This document shows, piece by piece, positions 37,099 through 48,000 of a stretch of 64,000 nt of DNA (the stretch's first letter is position 1; the number at the start of each line of letters is the position of its first letter). The notes under the pieces are model-generated. The model saw nothing but the letters and a program-made list of their open reading frames with translations, was not told the origin of the DNA and ran no database searches. Position numbers and translations under genes: made by a program. Origin of the DNA: Gigaspora margarita (taxonomy: Eukaryota > Glomeromycota > Glomeromycetes > Diversisporales > Gigasporaceae). Location of the stretch: the NCBI GenBank assembly GCA_009809945.1, contig WTPW01002252.1:39234-103233 (forward strand). The letters are read 5' to 3'.

Positions 37099-37292
37099 GT
37101 TGTTCTTTAAGAAAGTATTTCAAAATTTCGTACAATTTTAATCCTAATTTAGATGTGATCTTTAGTGTATAAGAAGATAGAACCATTTTTTTTTGATTGA
37201 GAAAAGGTAACAGATCAATTCTTTTTATATTTATTAATCGTTTTCTATTTATTTATTGGATATCCAATTTTAATAGATAATGGTTAAAAATA

Positions 37293-37562
37293 GGGTGCTT
37301 TCAAGCAAAAATTCGTATCTTCCCTTAGCAGATATTGTATTACACATATTTATGTGATTGTCTTCAATTATTTCCCTGCATGTTATAATTGTTCTTTGGT
37401 CCATGAGACAAACCATGAAACTCTCATGCAACAAACCATGAAACTCTCATGCAACAAACCATGAAACTCTCATGAGCAATCCATGAGACGCACTACCAAC
37501 AATGATCTGACAATGGATATCCGCTCAGGGGGAGGTCCGAATTCTTTTGCTTGAAAACACCC
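37293..37562. mobile_element. 270-bp MITE upstream of the Fanzor gene
   Basis: Inverted ends GGGTGCTTTCAAGCAAAA and the mirror TTTTGCTTGAAAACACCC, with ATA on both sides. Inside at 37408-37476 are three tandem 23-bp units of the form ACAAACCATGAAACTCTCATG, each containing a CATGA...TCATG palindrome. No coding potential. It lies about 195 bases upstream of the Fanzor ATG and separates it from the hairpin at 37624-37738. Confidence 0.65.
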
Positions 37563-37623
37563 ATAGATGATTAATCTATGAATAACCTGGCTATCCAATA
37601 AATTATTCGGATTTACTTGACAA

Positions 37624-37738
37624 TTACAAGTTCTAAGGTAATCAACAATATAAATAAATTAGAGAAATTCTATTTTTATATAGGGGTGATAATAGGACTT
37701 CTCTAATTTTATGATTGATTACCTTAGAACTTTGTAAT
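37624..37738. repeat. Palindromic hairpin upstream of Fanzor, possible promoter element
   Basis: Arms ACAAGTTCTAAGGTAATCAA and the mirror TTGATTACCTTAGAACTTTG, with inner arms AAATTAGAGAA and TTCTCTAATTT. Nearly the same arrangement, in the opposite genomic orientation, lies directly upstream of the acidic orphan gene (40276-40352). It is either a small fold-back element or a shared regulatory/leader hairpin. Confidence 0.55.
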
Positions 37739-38852
37739 CCCTAATAAGATAACTTGGTTAAATCCGTTTGGATATCCGATGTAATAATGGGTTAATCCGG
37801 ATTGGACTTCTAATTTTGAACAATAATATATATTTGGGCTAGAAAACCTTATATGGTCTACAATATTTGGGTCGACGTCTGGCTCCCGCCCCTGTAATGA
37901 TGATAATACTGATTTGTCAACCTCTATAGAAATTAATTAATTAACGTCTGTGATAAATAAAGTAAACTACATATATGATGATTAATAAAATTATAAGTAA
38001 ACTAAGTTATATGATTAGTAATTTGAAGATTAATATAAATTTACAGTATAAAATATATTTAAAATTGACGTATATTTTAGTATTCTGCTACGTAAAAATT
38101 TTTATTTCAAATTTAAGATCCTAAGAACTAAGGTTCTAGCCCTATAAAACGTCACAAGTAAATAATCGTATTGTATTAACAATTAAATAATTGTTACGGT
38201 AAAAAAGCAAGTACCACATGGTAAAACTATTAAAATTCGATAAATCTTACAAATGATATATTATACGATTAAAATGACAATGTATAAAATAATCGAATAA
38301 AATTATGTCTCTATTCTATATATATATGTGTATATGTTATATACCGCTTATTATATATACAAATAAAAAAACGACAACAATCTAGCTTTTATGTATCGAT
38401 GGTCATTCAGGGATTGACGCATGTTATTCTACTGATTTTTACTGATTTATCAATAACCCAAGTTATTAATGGAATGGTTAACAGACTTATTTAGGTTTAA
38501 TAATGCATCAAAAGTATCAGTAAAAAATTAAATAAATTAATAGTTAATAATTGAAGTTCGTTAACAAGTCATGCACCTGCCCATGCTTTTAATTTTTAAT
38601 CGAATTCATATTTGACTATAACACGGTAAATTATCTTTATTGGGTCATGTAGTAGGCTTAATGGTCTAAACGGAGTATTCAAGTTTCGGTTTTATTATGC
38701 ATTTATGTGAACAGAATATAATGAATAATAATTGGGGAAAAATAGACATTTTCCCGAAATTTTTGGCTAGTAAATTTTAATGCCTTTGTCCAGGGATGAT
38801 GATATGTTGTGATTCACAAAATATCACAAAAATCAATTGCATAATTTCACAG
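37739..38852. other. Intergenic, nothing recognised
   Basis: AT-rich. GGATATCC motifs occur at about 37257, 37515 and 37779, hinting at an older repeat around the Fanzor upstream region. No coding frame. Confidence 0.4.
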
Positions 38853-38854
38853 AA

Positions 38855-39048
38855 GATCCCCAAAATTCCTGGTTGGAATGCATCGGAATCCAGGTCGGTA
38901 GGGCCGGAAATGATCAATTTTGCCCGGATACTAAAAATTTTACTAATAAAATCGTAGCCGTTCATTAAGTGAAAGTGCCCAATGCTATAGAATCTACTAA
39001 TTAATGGGCTAAATACCGACCTAAATCCGACCAGGAATTTTGGGGATT
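38855..39048. mobile_element. Hairpin element with CCCCAAAATTCCTGG arms
   Basis: The left arm GATCCCCAAAATTCCTGGT continues to CAGGTCGGTA. The right arm TACCGACC ... ACCAGGAATTTTGGGGAT is its mirror, about 110 bases further on. Typical short MITE geometry; no target duplication seen. Confidence 0.6.
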
Positions 39049-39851
39049 ACCCTTGGCTTTTCTTTATATAATACTCTTATAGATAATGAGTGTCAAAATT
39101 TATCTAAAGAATCACCAACAATGATCTATAATGTATTTAACCGAGATTGAATTGTTATAGAAATTTTTTATATAGAACTTTGGGGGTTTTTATATATTTT
39201 ATATAGCAATAGTTTTTTTTTCATACTTTTATTTACAGTACAAATAAAAAATATTTTATCTGTCATCGCAAAATTTTATAAAATTCAAATTAATTCTCAA
39301 AATCGCTTCAAATTGATCAACAACAAAAATCGTTTCAAATTGATCCACAAAAAATCATAAAATTTACCTTATCCCACAAAATTTACATTATCCCGCCACA
39401 AAAAATCATCGTCCCTGCCTTTGTCTTATTTTGGTCTATTTTGTTTCAAATTTGATTTGTTTTTTTTTTGTAGTTATGGGATCGCGATGTTTTACATTGT
39501 GATCCGTTTATTGAGAATTTAAAAAAAAACAAAAAAAAAACAAAGATCTAATTATATTGTATCCATCTAACTAGAATTTTAAAGAATTTGAATAGTTTCG
39601 TGTCCCAGTTTTAATGGGATATTAGTGAAACAAAGTTCAAAGCTGAAGCTTAATAATACAGTATCAAGAATTCATCTAATGAGAATTTATAAAGCCTAAT
39701 TATGTGATAGTCCTGTTCAATTGCAACTTTAAAAGCGAAGTCATAAGTTTACCTAATTACAATTTTAAAAAGCGAAGATTATGTTGTTTGCTTTTAAAAA
39801 TGAGTAAAAAAAGCACGGGTTGTTACATAAGACCCGTACAATAACTATAGT
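39049..39851. other. Intergenic, 3' side of the acidic gene
   Basis: AT-rich. Short near-repeats AATTTACCTTATCCC / AATTTACATTATCCCGCC and AAAATCGTTTCAAATTGATC occur in tandem around 39290-39410. Nothing else recognised. Confidence 0.35.
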
Positions 39852-40262
39852 TTACACGACCAGGTATACTTCGAACTCTTCATTTTCGTACCACCCATTC
39901 CCCTTAGTAATATTGTCCGAGGTGGCGATCAGAAATTTTTCTTCTGCTTCAATTTCCCAGTGATCATCCACCGCGTATTCCTTTTCTAGGTTTATAGGTT
40001 CCGAACCTTCGTCCTGCGGTGGCCACTCTATATATCTATCGGGGCGATAAAGGTCTTGTATGAGCTGCATGTATTCTCTTTCTTTTATTGCATGCCCTTC
40101 GTCCCAATAATAATAGTTTCCTTCTTCTTCTTCTCCGTCGTTTAAATCCCACCAAGCTCCTCCAGCACTCAGCTGGGGGTTGTGGGGGTACTCTACGTCG
40201 CTCATTTCTTCGTCAGAATAATCATCGTAATCTTCTATGTTTGCATTAGTAGTGTCGCTCAT
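39852..40262 (-). CDS. Small acidic orphan protein, 136 aa
   Basis: Starts at the ATG at 40262 (MSDTTNAN); a slightly longer frame exists but would need a TTG start. The protein is strongly acidic, with D/E clusters near the N-terminus (DDYSDEEMSD) and in the middle (DGEEEEGNYYYWDEG). It is rich in Trp and Tyr and ends in a hydrophobic EVYLVV. No domain, signal peptide or membrane segment is visible. A single uninterrupted exon with clean codon use supports a real gene. Its upstream region carries the same palindromic hairpin seen upstream of the Fanzor gene, which may indicate common regulation or a common mobile origin. Function unknown; a DNA-mimic role is imaginable for so acidic a protein but unsupported. 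Confidence 0.6.
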   Translation of the reverse strand: MSDTTNANIEDYDDYSDEEMSDVEYPHNPQLSAGGAWWDLNDGEEEEGNYYYWDEGHAIKEREYMQLIQDLYRPDRYIEWPPQDEGSEPINLEKEYAVDDHWEIEAEEKFLIATSDNITKGNGWYENEEFEVYLVV

Positions 40263-40275
40263 CTTACAAAATTTC

Positions 40276-40352
40276 AAGGTTAAGGTAAAGGTAATCGTAA
40301 TAAATTTAGAGAATTAACCAGATAAAAACAGGATTTCTCTAATTTATATAAA
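40276..40352 (-). promoter_or_regulatory. Hairpin leader/promoter of the acidic gene
   Basis: On the minus strand: AAATTAGAGAAATCCTG, a T-rich spacer, AATTCTCTAAATTTAT, then GATTACCTT and the start codon 14 bases after 40276. The two TAGAGAA / TTCTCTA arms can pair. Order and sequence match the plus strand of 37624-37738. Whether it acts in DNA (promoter) or RNA (5' UTR hairpin) cannot be told. Confidence 0.45.
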
Positions 40353-41210
40353 AGAATCTGTTATAGGAAATCTCGAAGTGGGTTTGGTCGACTAAATTTG
40401 TGTTTCAATCAAATTCTTCAAATGGTATCAAAATTCATCAAAATTCTATCAACGATAGATCAAAATATATGAATTTTATTGAAACACAATTTTGGTCGAC
40501 CAAACCCATATATTGTTGACTTGTAATTGGCAAATGAATTTATATTTTTGATCAATATGGAACTTTTAATTGTCAAGTGAATCTGAATAATTTATTGAAT
40601 AACAGGATTCTTCATCTACTAATCTATTTCAACCATTTACCGTATTCCTTCGAAAATAAGTACCCCTTGGAGGAATTTCATAAACGAGTTAGTCAGGACG
40701 GCCCCAGTGATGTAAGATCAATTCGTGCAACTTATTGGTTCTCTTCTTTTTTTTTTAGATAGCAATTATTCGTATTTCAATATTGCACAATATATATATA
40801 TACTATGACTGCACCATTATTACGTCGCTGGCACTTTGGGGGCAACTCTTTATGAAAAATCTTATGTTTACGATAATTATTTAAAAATGACTAAACTAAA
40901 ACGCCAGCACAAAGAGTGTTCACATTTAATTGATGCCGTATTCCTGCACGCTTGGTGCAATTTTTATAGCCAAAATTCTCGTGATCTAGTGATTAGGTCT
41001 GCATAATTTTGGTACGTACCATTTGAATCGCCTTTTTAAAATTATTAAATCACGAGAATTTTGTATGAACAAAACTTGTGATGATCATTTAACGGTAAAT
41101 GCAATTTTACTAATCGCATCTAATCTAATCAAATATCCTTTTTCAATTTAATCTCGATCACATAGATACTTTTAAGTATCAAAGTCTTATTTAAAGTTTA
41201 ATAGACAGTA
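40353..41210. other. Intergenic, divergent promoter region
   Basis: Lies between the acidic gene (minus) and the V-ATPase gene (plus). Contains an inverted pair around GGTTTGGTCGACTAAATTTG (near 40380) and TTTGGTCGACCAAACCC (near 40490). A second weak pair is CGCTGGCACTTTG / AACGCCAGCACAAAG at 40825-40915. No coding frame accepted. Confidence 0.45.
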
Positions 41211-43332
41211 ATGTCTAAGCACGACAAAGGCACCTATTGGTTCATTTCAGGTATTGTTAATTGAAAAAGAAGACAAGTCTGATCGCTTATGTACGAGGCA
41301 TATTACATGCATTTTGACATGGCTTGTCCTGGAGAAGGGCATGCACTAAAACGAAACTTGTCCGGGACAATGCATGTGACCTATGTACGAAGCAAGTCTA
41401 AGAATGAAGTATGTCTAATATATATATACTATTGGTTTAGTTCCTGCTGAAGGAAACAAATCGATTGTATTTCAGAATTTGAAAGCTAAACTATCAGGTC
41501 CACAAGCTGATTTAGCTGAAGTATATCAATTCCTAATTCCGGAATTTAAAGTGAGCTTACAAAGTATCTCAATAATTTATTATTCAATTACTGTATTTTT
41601 ACTTATCTTCTTTGTTGATAGATAGGCACTCTCGATGCACTTGTCGTTATTTCTGATGAACTCGTAAAATATGATCAATTTGTTGAGACCGTAGCTTGGA
41701 AAATTGTAGATATTCTTCGTATTCTATTGAATGGAGATATAGATAAAATTTGTGCCAATCTATTGGTGAATGATAGTAGGTTAACTATTTAATAAGTTTG
41801 GTTTGTAAATAATTCATAGTTTTTTTAACCCTTTTAATTTAACTTAGAAAGTGTTGATCAATATCTGAAAACTTTTCAATGGGATATAATGAAATTTAGA
41901 GCAGAAAAATCTCTTCAAGAAATAGCGGAAATTCTTAATGAGGTTTAGATTAATTTTTTTATTTTCGTTAAATAAATAAATAAATAAATAAAAAAAAAAA
42001 GAAAAGTTAAATATATAATTCTCTCTGTTGTTTGCCATACTAGGAAGTATCATCGATTGATACACTTATGAAAGCAAAACTAGCACATTACAATCAAGTT
42101 AAAGGCAGTCTTCAAGCTTTGGAAAAAAAACAAACGTGATAATTTTTTTATATTGTATTATAATAAAAAATATCCTTTTAAATTAAGTTTTTCGTTAATT
42201 TAAATTTCTGACCTACATTTTATGTTTATATTAGTGGAAACTTATCCGTTCGTAACGTGGCTGATTTTGTTAAAAAAGAACATTTTGTTTTGGATTCTGA
42301 ATATTTGGAAACTTTACTTGTCGCAGTCCCAAGGTAGGTCATATATTAATGAATTTGTTTATTTTGATTTAATTCTTACAATATTTAAATATCATTTTGA
42401 TGATATAGAAATCTTTATAAATCATGGAATTCTAAATATGAAACATTAACTCAATATGTTGTACCGCGCTCGTCTCAGTAAGTTTATTAAGTATTATGAT
42501 ATTTTTTAGTATTTTTAATGTATTAATGTATTAATATATTATATAACATACCTAATAAATGTTAATGTAGGAAAATTGCTGAAGATGATGAATATGGACT
42601 CTTTACTGTGACACTTTTCAAAAGAATTGTTACGGATTTCTCTAATAGATGTCGAGAAGAAAAGTAAATCGTTTTTCATTGTATAAATATAAAAAATGCA
42701 CAAATATGTACGAATTATTAAATTTGGTATGTTGTAGGTTTGTTTATCGCGATTTCAAGTATAATGAAGACGAAATGGCTAATCAGCGTAAGGAATTTGA
42801 AGAAATGGGTGCTACGGAAAAAGAGTTATCGGTAATTATTTTCAATGTTCAAAGACTATTTAATTATAAAATGTCATTTTAATTAATTTACATTCTTATC
42901 TCAATTATCTATATTAGTCTGCATTATTACGTTTGGCCAATACAAATTTTGGTGAAGTTTTTGCTGCTTGGATTCATTTCAAAGCAATGAAAGTATATGT
43001 AGAATCCGTTCTTCGTTATGGATTACCTCCAGATTTCATGTCTGCGACAATAAAGGTATGTGTCATATCTCTTTATTTTTAATTAAAATGTTTTTTAACA
43101 TACGTAATTTTTGATATTTTGTATATTTTGTAAATTATTTAAGCCAAAATATAAGATGGATAAAAAAATAAGAGAAATATTGAACAATCAATATGGTAAA
43201 TTGGGTGGTGCATTGAGTAGAGAAACACAAAAAGACGAAGCTATTGAAGAATATCAGAACCTAATTGATAAGGATTATTATCCATATGTGTGGTTTCAGA
43301 TTCAATTCAATGTTAAAAAGATTGCTTCATAG
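41211..43332 (+). CDS. VMA5: V-type proton ATPase subunit C (Vma5 family), eleven exons
   Basis: Predicted exons: 41211-41250, 41441-41550, 41622-41775, 41848-41942, 42044-42135, 42235-42333, 42409-42477, 42571-42663, 42738-42831, 42918-43055 and 43144-43332. All borders are GT-AG and all phases agree, giving 390 residues, the usual full length. Family landmarks are an early Y-W-x-I-S-x-P, [16 protein letters not shown]-x-L-T-x-x-V-V-P-R-S-S, L-F-x-V-T-L-F-K-R, and the C-terminal H[17 protein letters not shown]. Subunit C sits at the V1-V0 interface and is released during reversible disassembly of the pump that acidifies vacuoles. Single-copy housekeeping gene in most fungi. No disruption seen. 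Confidence 0.95.
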
Positions 43333-44015
43333 TAGGATATCTTAATTTATTTATTTAATCTCGATTCTCATTTCTGAAAGCGTATTATTAATGAATAATG
43401 TTACTATCAGTTTAGTCAATTTTTGTTATTTTTATTTATATCTTCCGATTTTTTACATTTGACTTAATTTATTAACAGTAGTATACGTTTTATACAATTA
43501 CATTTCTTAGCATAAAAAATTATTAACGTTGTGCTACTATTACGTTCTCAAGTTGAAAAATAAGATTTATAATTGTACTACTAAATTTATACTTATTCAT
43601 TAATATATATGCAGAACTTACTAATTTAAAACTTAATTGCAATTGGACTATCTAATTTACTTATTTTTTTTTATTTATTTGTTAAAGAAACTAGTATTTT
43701 AGTTTCTTTATCATAATTTTGGCTAAAAGTATTAAAAGAAGGTTACGATTATAATTAATATACTGATATATCTGTATATAGTGAAATATACTCAAAACGT
43801 CGTATATATATTATATACATCGATATCTGAAAATTAAATATTAAATCATATGTTCCAATTTTTGGAATTGTAATAAACAGATCTAAATTTGCCATTTTTT
43901 AACATCCAATAACTTTTGATCTATCAGTCTGTTTTGGATAAAACAACTACCAAAAATGTTCGTCTCAATGAGATGATTCCAACGAATCCCAAGATCGATA
44001 AGGTTTTTTTTTAGG
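43333..44015. other. 3' flank of the V-ATPase gene
   Basis: AT-rich with no further exon. From about 43860 the sequence CATCCAATAACTTTTGATCT and GTCTCAATGAGATGATTCC looks like the border of a repeat leading into the palindrome next to the gap. Confidence 0.4.
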
Positions 44016-44088
44016 CTGACACACCTATGGGGTGAGTCAATTGGTTAGACTATGTCTAACCAATTGACTCACCCCATAGGTGTGTCAG
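44016..44088. repeat. Perfect 73-bp palindrome abutting the assembly gap
   Basis: Starts CTGACACACCTATGGGGTGA and ends with the exact reverse complement, with a centre of GTTAGACTATGTCTAAC. The 706-base N gap begins at the very next base. Either the end of a fold-back mobile element or an assembly artefact from a read folding on itself. Confidence 0.85.
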
Positions 44089-44794
44089 NNNNNNNNNNNN
44101 NNNNNNNNNNNNNNNNNNNNNNNNNNNNNNNNNNNNNNNNNNNNNNNNNNNNNNNNNNNNNNNNNNNNNNNNNNNNNNNNNNNNNNNNNNNNNNNNNNNN
44201 NNNNNNNNNNNNNNNNNNNNNNNNNNNNNNNNNNNNNNNNNNNNNNNNNNNNNNNNNNNNNNNNNNNNNNNNNNNNNNNNNNNNNNNNNNNNNNNNNNNN
44301 NNNNNNNNNNNNNNNNNNNNNNNNNNNNNNNNNNNNNNNNNNNNNNNNNNNNNNNNNNNNNNNNNNNNNNNNNNNNNNNNNNNNNNNNNNNNNNNNNNNN
44401 NNNNNNNNNNNNNNNNNNNNNNNNNNNNNNNNNNNNNNNNNNNNNNNNNNNNNNNNNNNNNNNNNNNNNNNNNNNNNNNNNNNNNNNNNNNNNNNNNNNN
44501 NNNNNNNNNNNNNNNNNNNNNNNNNNNNNNNNNNNNNNNNNNNNNNNNNNNNNNNNNNNNNNNNNNNNNNNNNNNNNNNNNNNNNNNNNNNNNNNNNNNN
44601 NNNNNNNNNNNNNNNNNNNNNNNNNNNNNNNNNNNNNNNNNNNNNNNNNNNNNNNNNNNNNNNNNNNNNNNNNNNNNNNNNNNNNNNNNNNNNNNNNNNN
44701 NNNNNNNNNNNNNNNNNNNNNNNNNNNNNNNNNNNNNNNNNNNNNNNNNNNNNNNNNNNNNNNNNNNNNNNNNNNNNNNNNNNNNNNNNNNNNN
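44089..44794. other. Assembly gap (706 N)
   Basis: Unsequenced. It lies between the palindrome on the left and the A-tail (seen as T run) of LINE B on the right, so the missing sequence is probably repeat. Long frames across it are artefacts. Confidence 1.
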
Positions 44795-45038
44795 TTTTTT
44801 TTCTTTTGACAATCTTGCTCTATATTTATTAGATATTTTTGCATTATGTTTACATATTACAAAGAAAAAACTATCTAAATTTTAAAATAGGCCAATACCC
44901 GGCTTACTCAAATAGTGCCCAAGTATGATTGTCGCACTGGTGTTTGTCAAACAGAAGCTACAATGCACTTTTGTCATATGTAAGTCTTCTGAATATAACG
45001 AGGTACCCAGTTACCTTAGTGATTTAAACAAGTATATT

Positions 45039-48000
45039 TTAATATTTAGTCCACCATGTTGGTGGTATCAAACTTGAAATTTGCGAGAAAACTGCTTCAC
45101 GTGCGAGCTCCTTAACTGCTTTCGCTTGTTCTTCTGAGGCTTGCTTTTTTTGACCTGAGTTGAGCGTAGAAGGACTTCTTCCTGTGGTCTCGAAACCATT
45201 CTCCTGGTCAACAATTCTCTCAGGCCTCTTACGCTTGCGTGATCTACTTATTCCCTGAGCCTTTTCCCATTCGGCGACTAGCTCACATCTTCTTTTCCAT
45301 ATATACTGATAGAAACACTCTTGGAGTATAAAGATTAATCTATCAAAAATATTTGCTGTCACCCTTGGACTAGAAATTTCAGAATGCACTCTATCAAACG
45401 CTGATTTTTTGACCAAACCGTGTACAAGATCTTGTAACATATGATTCTGTTCTTCTTTGGATTCTTTGAAAACGAGTTTTTTCAAATCATACGGGCACAG
45501 CTCTACCCTGTATGGCTTTTTCAAAACCTTCCATACTGCATTTATACCCATATCTATTGCAACTTTCCAATCTTCTACGAAAAAATTGCATTCTATTAAA
45601 TGATTTATACTTTCTTTTTCATTGCTTTTACAGAGTACGCAGTTTGGAGAGGTGTACAAATCTGGTCTTCTAATATGCAACTCCTGTAGCGTTGGTAATA
45701 AGTTAGCGAAACCCTTGAATCTTGTGGTGAGTGAGGTACTTTTTTTTATTGATGTGCAATTCTGACCACTCATTTCTTTAAATCTTGCCCAACTGAAAGT
45801 CCAGATAAGATCATTTTTCAAGTTCTTGTGGTCATGACCTGGGTTTTTCTTCGATAGGAGCCAATTTCCTTCTGCGAATTTACGCTTAAGCTCTACAATA
45901 AATTTTCTCAGGGTCGTCTCTATCTGAATTTGGTTCCATGTAAGCACAGTGTTCCAACGTGTTTGTCTACTAATTGGCCAAAGCCACAAATCGTTCAGCA
46001 AAGTTGCTTCTTTTGCTAACTGGTCTGCAAACTCATTCCATCTAACCCCCGCATGAGCCTTGACTTTACACATACTAATAACAAGATCCTTACTATCTAT
46101 TATTTCTACAATCTTGTCCAGAATCACTCTATTTTTGGCTTTTAAAATGTCTTTAAAACTTCTATTTGATAGTGCCCTGTTAATTGAGTTTATCGCTACT
46201 TCACTATCTGTTTTGATGATTACCTTGGACTTTGATTTTGTTGTTAAGAGTGCACCTAAAATTGCGACTAACTCGGGTCTAGTTGACGATGGCCAGTACT
46301 CTATCCTAACTTTGCCTGTTGCTACTACACAATTCTCATCCTCCTCAACTTGTACCCAAGCTGCTCCCATCTTGTCCTTTCCTGCTTTGACCTCCTGATA
46401 CTATGAACCGTCCATGTAAAAAACAAAACAAAAACCCTCCTTCTGCAAATTAACTCTAACTAAATCTATTAACATCTTTTCTAAAAAACTACCTAATTCT
46501 AAATTTCTAATTAATACTATCTCAATGGGTTCTATAAAAATCGACTCTGCAATACAGCTTTCTGTACTTGCTATTTGTGAAATAGGTCTCTTTTGTAAAA
46601 CTATTGGTATCTCTATTAACCATTTTTGATCCCTTTTTACTATCCCTTCTAATCTTCCTAAAATCTCTTTGTTGTTAACTTTTATAATACATCCATTTTC
46701 TTTATCGTCCCCCTTGAGTGATAGTTGGCAATCTGAGCATCTTCTAAGTAACGACCCTTTGCTACAGTTATCCTCCACTAACCAGTGGTCTACTAAGAGC
46801 CTTGTTTTCATTATTTTACTAACTCGACCTATGAGAAGTTCTTCATCCGAGTAATTTTCCTTCTTGTAAATGATCCAGTCTTTGAATCTTCCATCGCTTC
46901 TTAAAGGCTTTAATTTTGTCGTTAAAGCCATGTTATTCGGCCTTTTCGTCAAGAAAATATTCTTTAACCTCCTGGATGATGGCTCATACATCACTTTATC
47001 TTCGATATGTCTAAACCATTTAGCCTTAGGGCCCTTTGTACTTTTTCCTTGCAGTCTCTTGAGTTGCTGCCATGTTAAAAGTGACGTTCTTTCATAGGTT
47101 ATCAACTGGTTCAAATAAAATATTTCTAACTCCTGATGCCCTTTTAGAACTTGTTTGGTATCTCCATTTTCCAATAAATCTCTATAATTGCCAACGTATC
47201 ATCTGAACAAAACTTTTTGTTTACTTGCATTTGAAAATACAAGTCATACATTTTGCATTTCTCAATGGTACTACAAATTATATTGTTCTTTCATATTTTG
47301 AGTCTACTGGGCTTGAAATCAACTGCATGAGGATCCTGAGTTAACCCTGCATCTAAAGCACCTTGGGTAATTCTTAGTTCGATTAACTTCTCAAGGTTGT
47401 TACACCATTCGATCGTTTAAGAAGCGTGGTAGTTTGTCTTGCTGCTAATACATCAGTTAGAAGCTTCACTCTGAAAACACCTCCGTGCACTAGTAAACTA
47501 TTAGGGGCTGTTTGTACCATGCCCAGTTTCCTTTTCAAAAGTCTCAAAAAAGGTTAATGAATTCTTTCCAATTCAATTTCTGAACACACTGTTGCCTGCA
47601 TCATATATTCCAATTTAGGCAAAAGAACCTGATTGTTTATGTACACCATCTGACTTGCCGTTGTTTTCTTGTTTTTAAGCTTTTGTATAAAAAGCCCTAC
47701 TATCACCTTAAGTTTCTTTTTTACACTCGAAACCTCACTTTCTCTGTACAAAAAGACTCCCAAAAACTTAATATTGCTCAGTTTGCGCTCGGCTAATATT
47801 TTTGTACCACCGAAGTTTATCAACCTATCCTTATAAGGAATTCTCAGATTAATTACTGCCAGTTTGGACTTAGTGCCATTGATCTCAATATCGTTGAAGT
47901 GGAAGAACTGTTCAGCTAGTCTGACTATATTTTCTAATTGGGCTTTAGAACTAGCGATCCACGTGGTATCATCGGCATATGCCAGAACCGCCTGCCTTAC

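Noticed and set aside
36548-37186. 212-codon frame overlapping the Fanzor N-terminus
   Set aside because: Overlaps the Fanzor gene on the same strand in another frame, has no domain, and ends inside conserved Fanzor sequence. Treated as a shadow, though its first part could in principle belong to a spliced leader exon.
37408-37476. CRISPR-like array
   Set aside because: Only three directly abutting 23-bp units without spacers, in a eukaryotic context; a tandem repeat within a MITE.
38777-38965. 62-codon minus-strand frame
   Set aside because: Falls in the arm of the hairpin element at 38855-39048; no domain.
44052-44885. Long frames of 247-277 codons on both strands
   Set aside because: They consist of N bases in the assembly gap.
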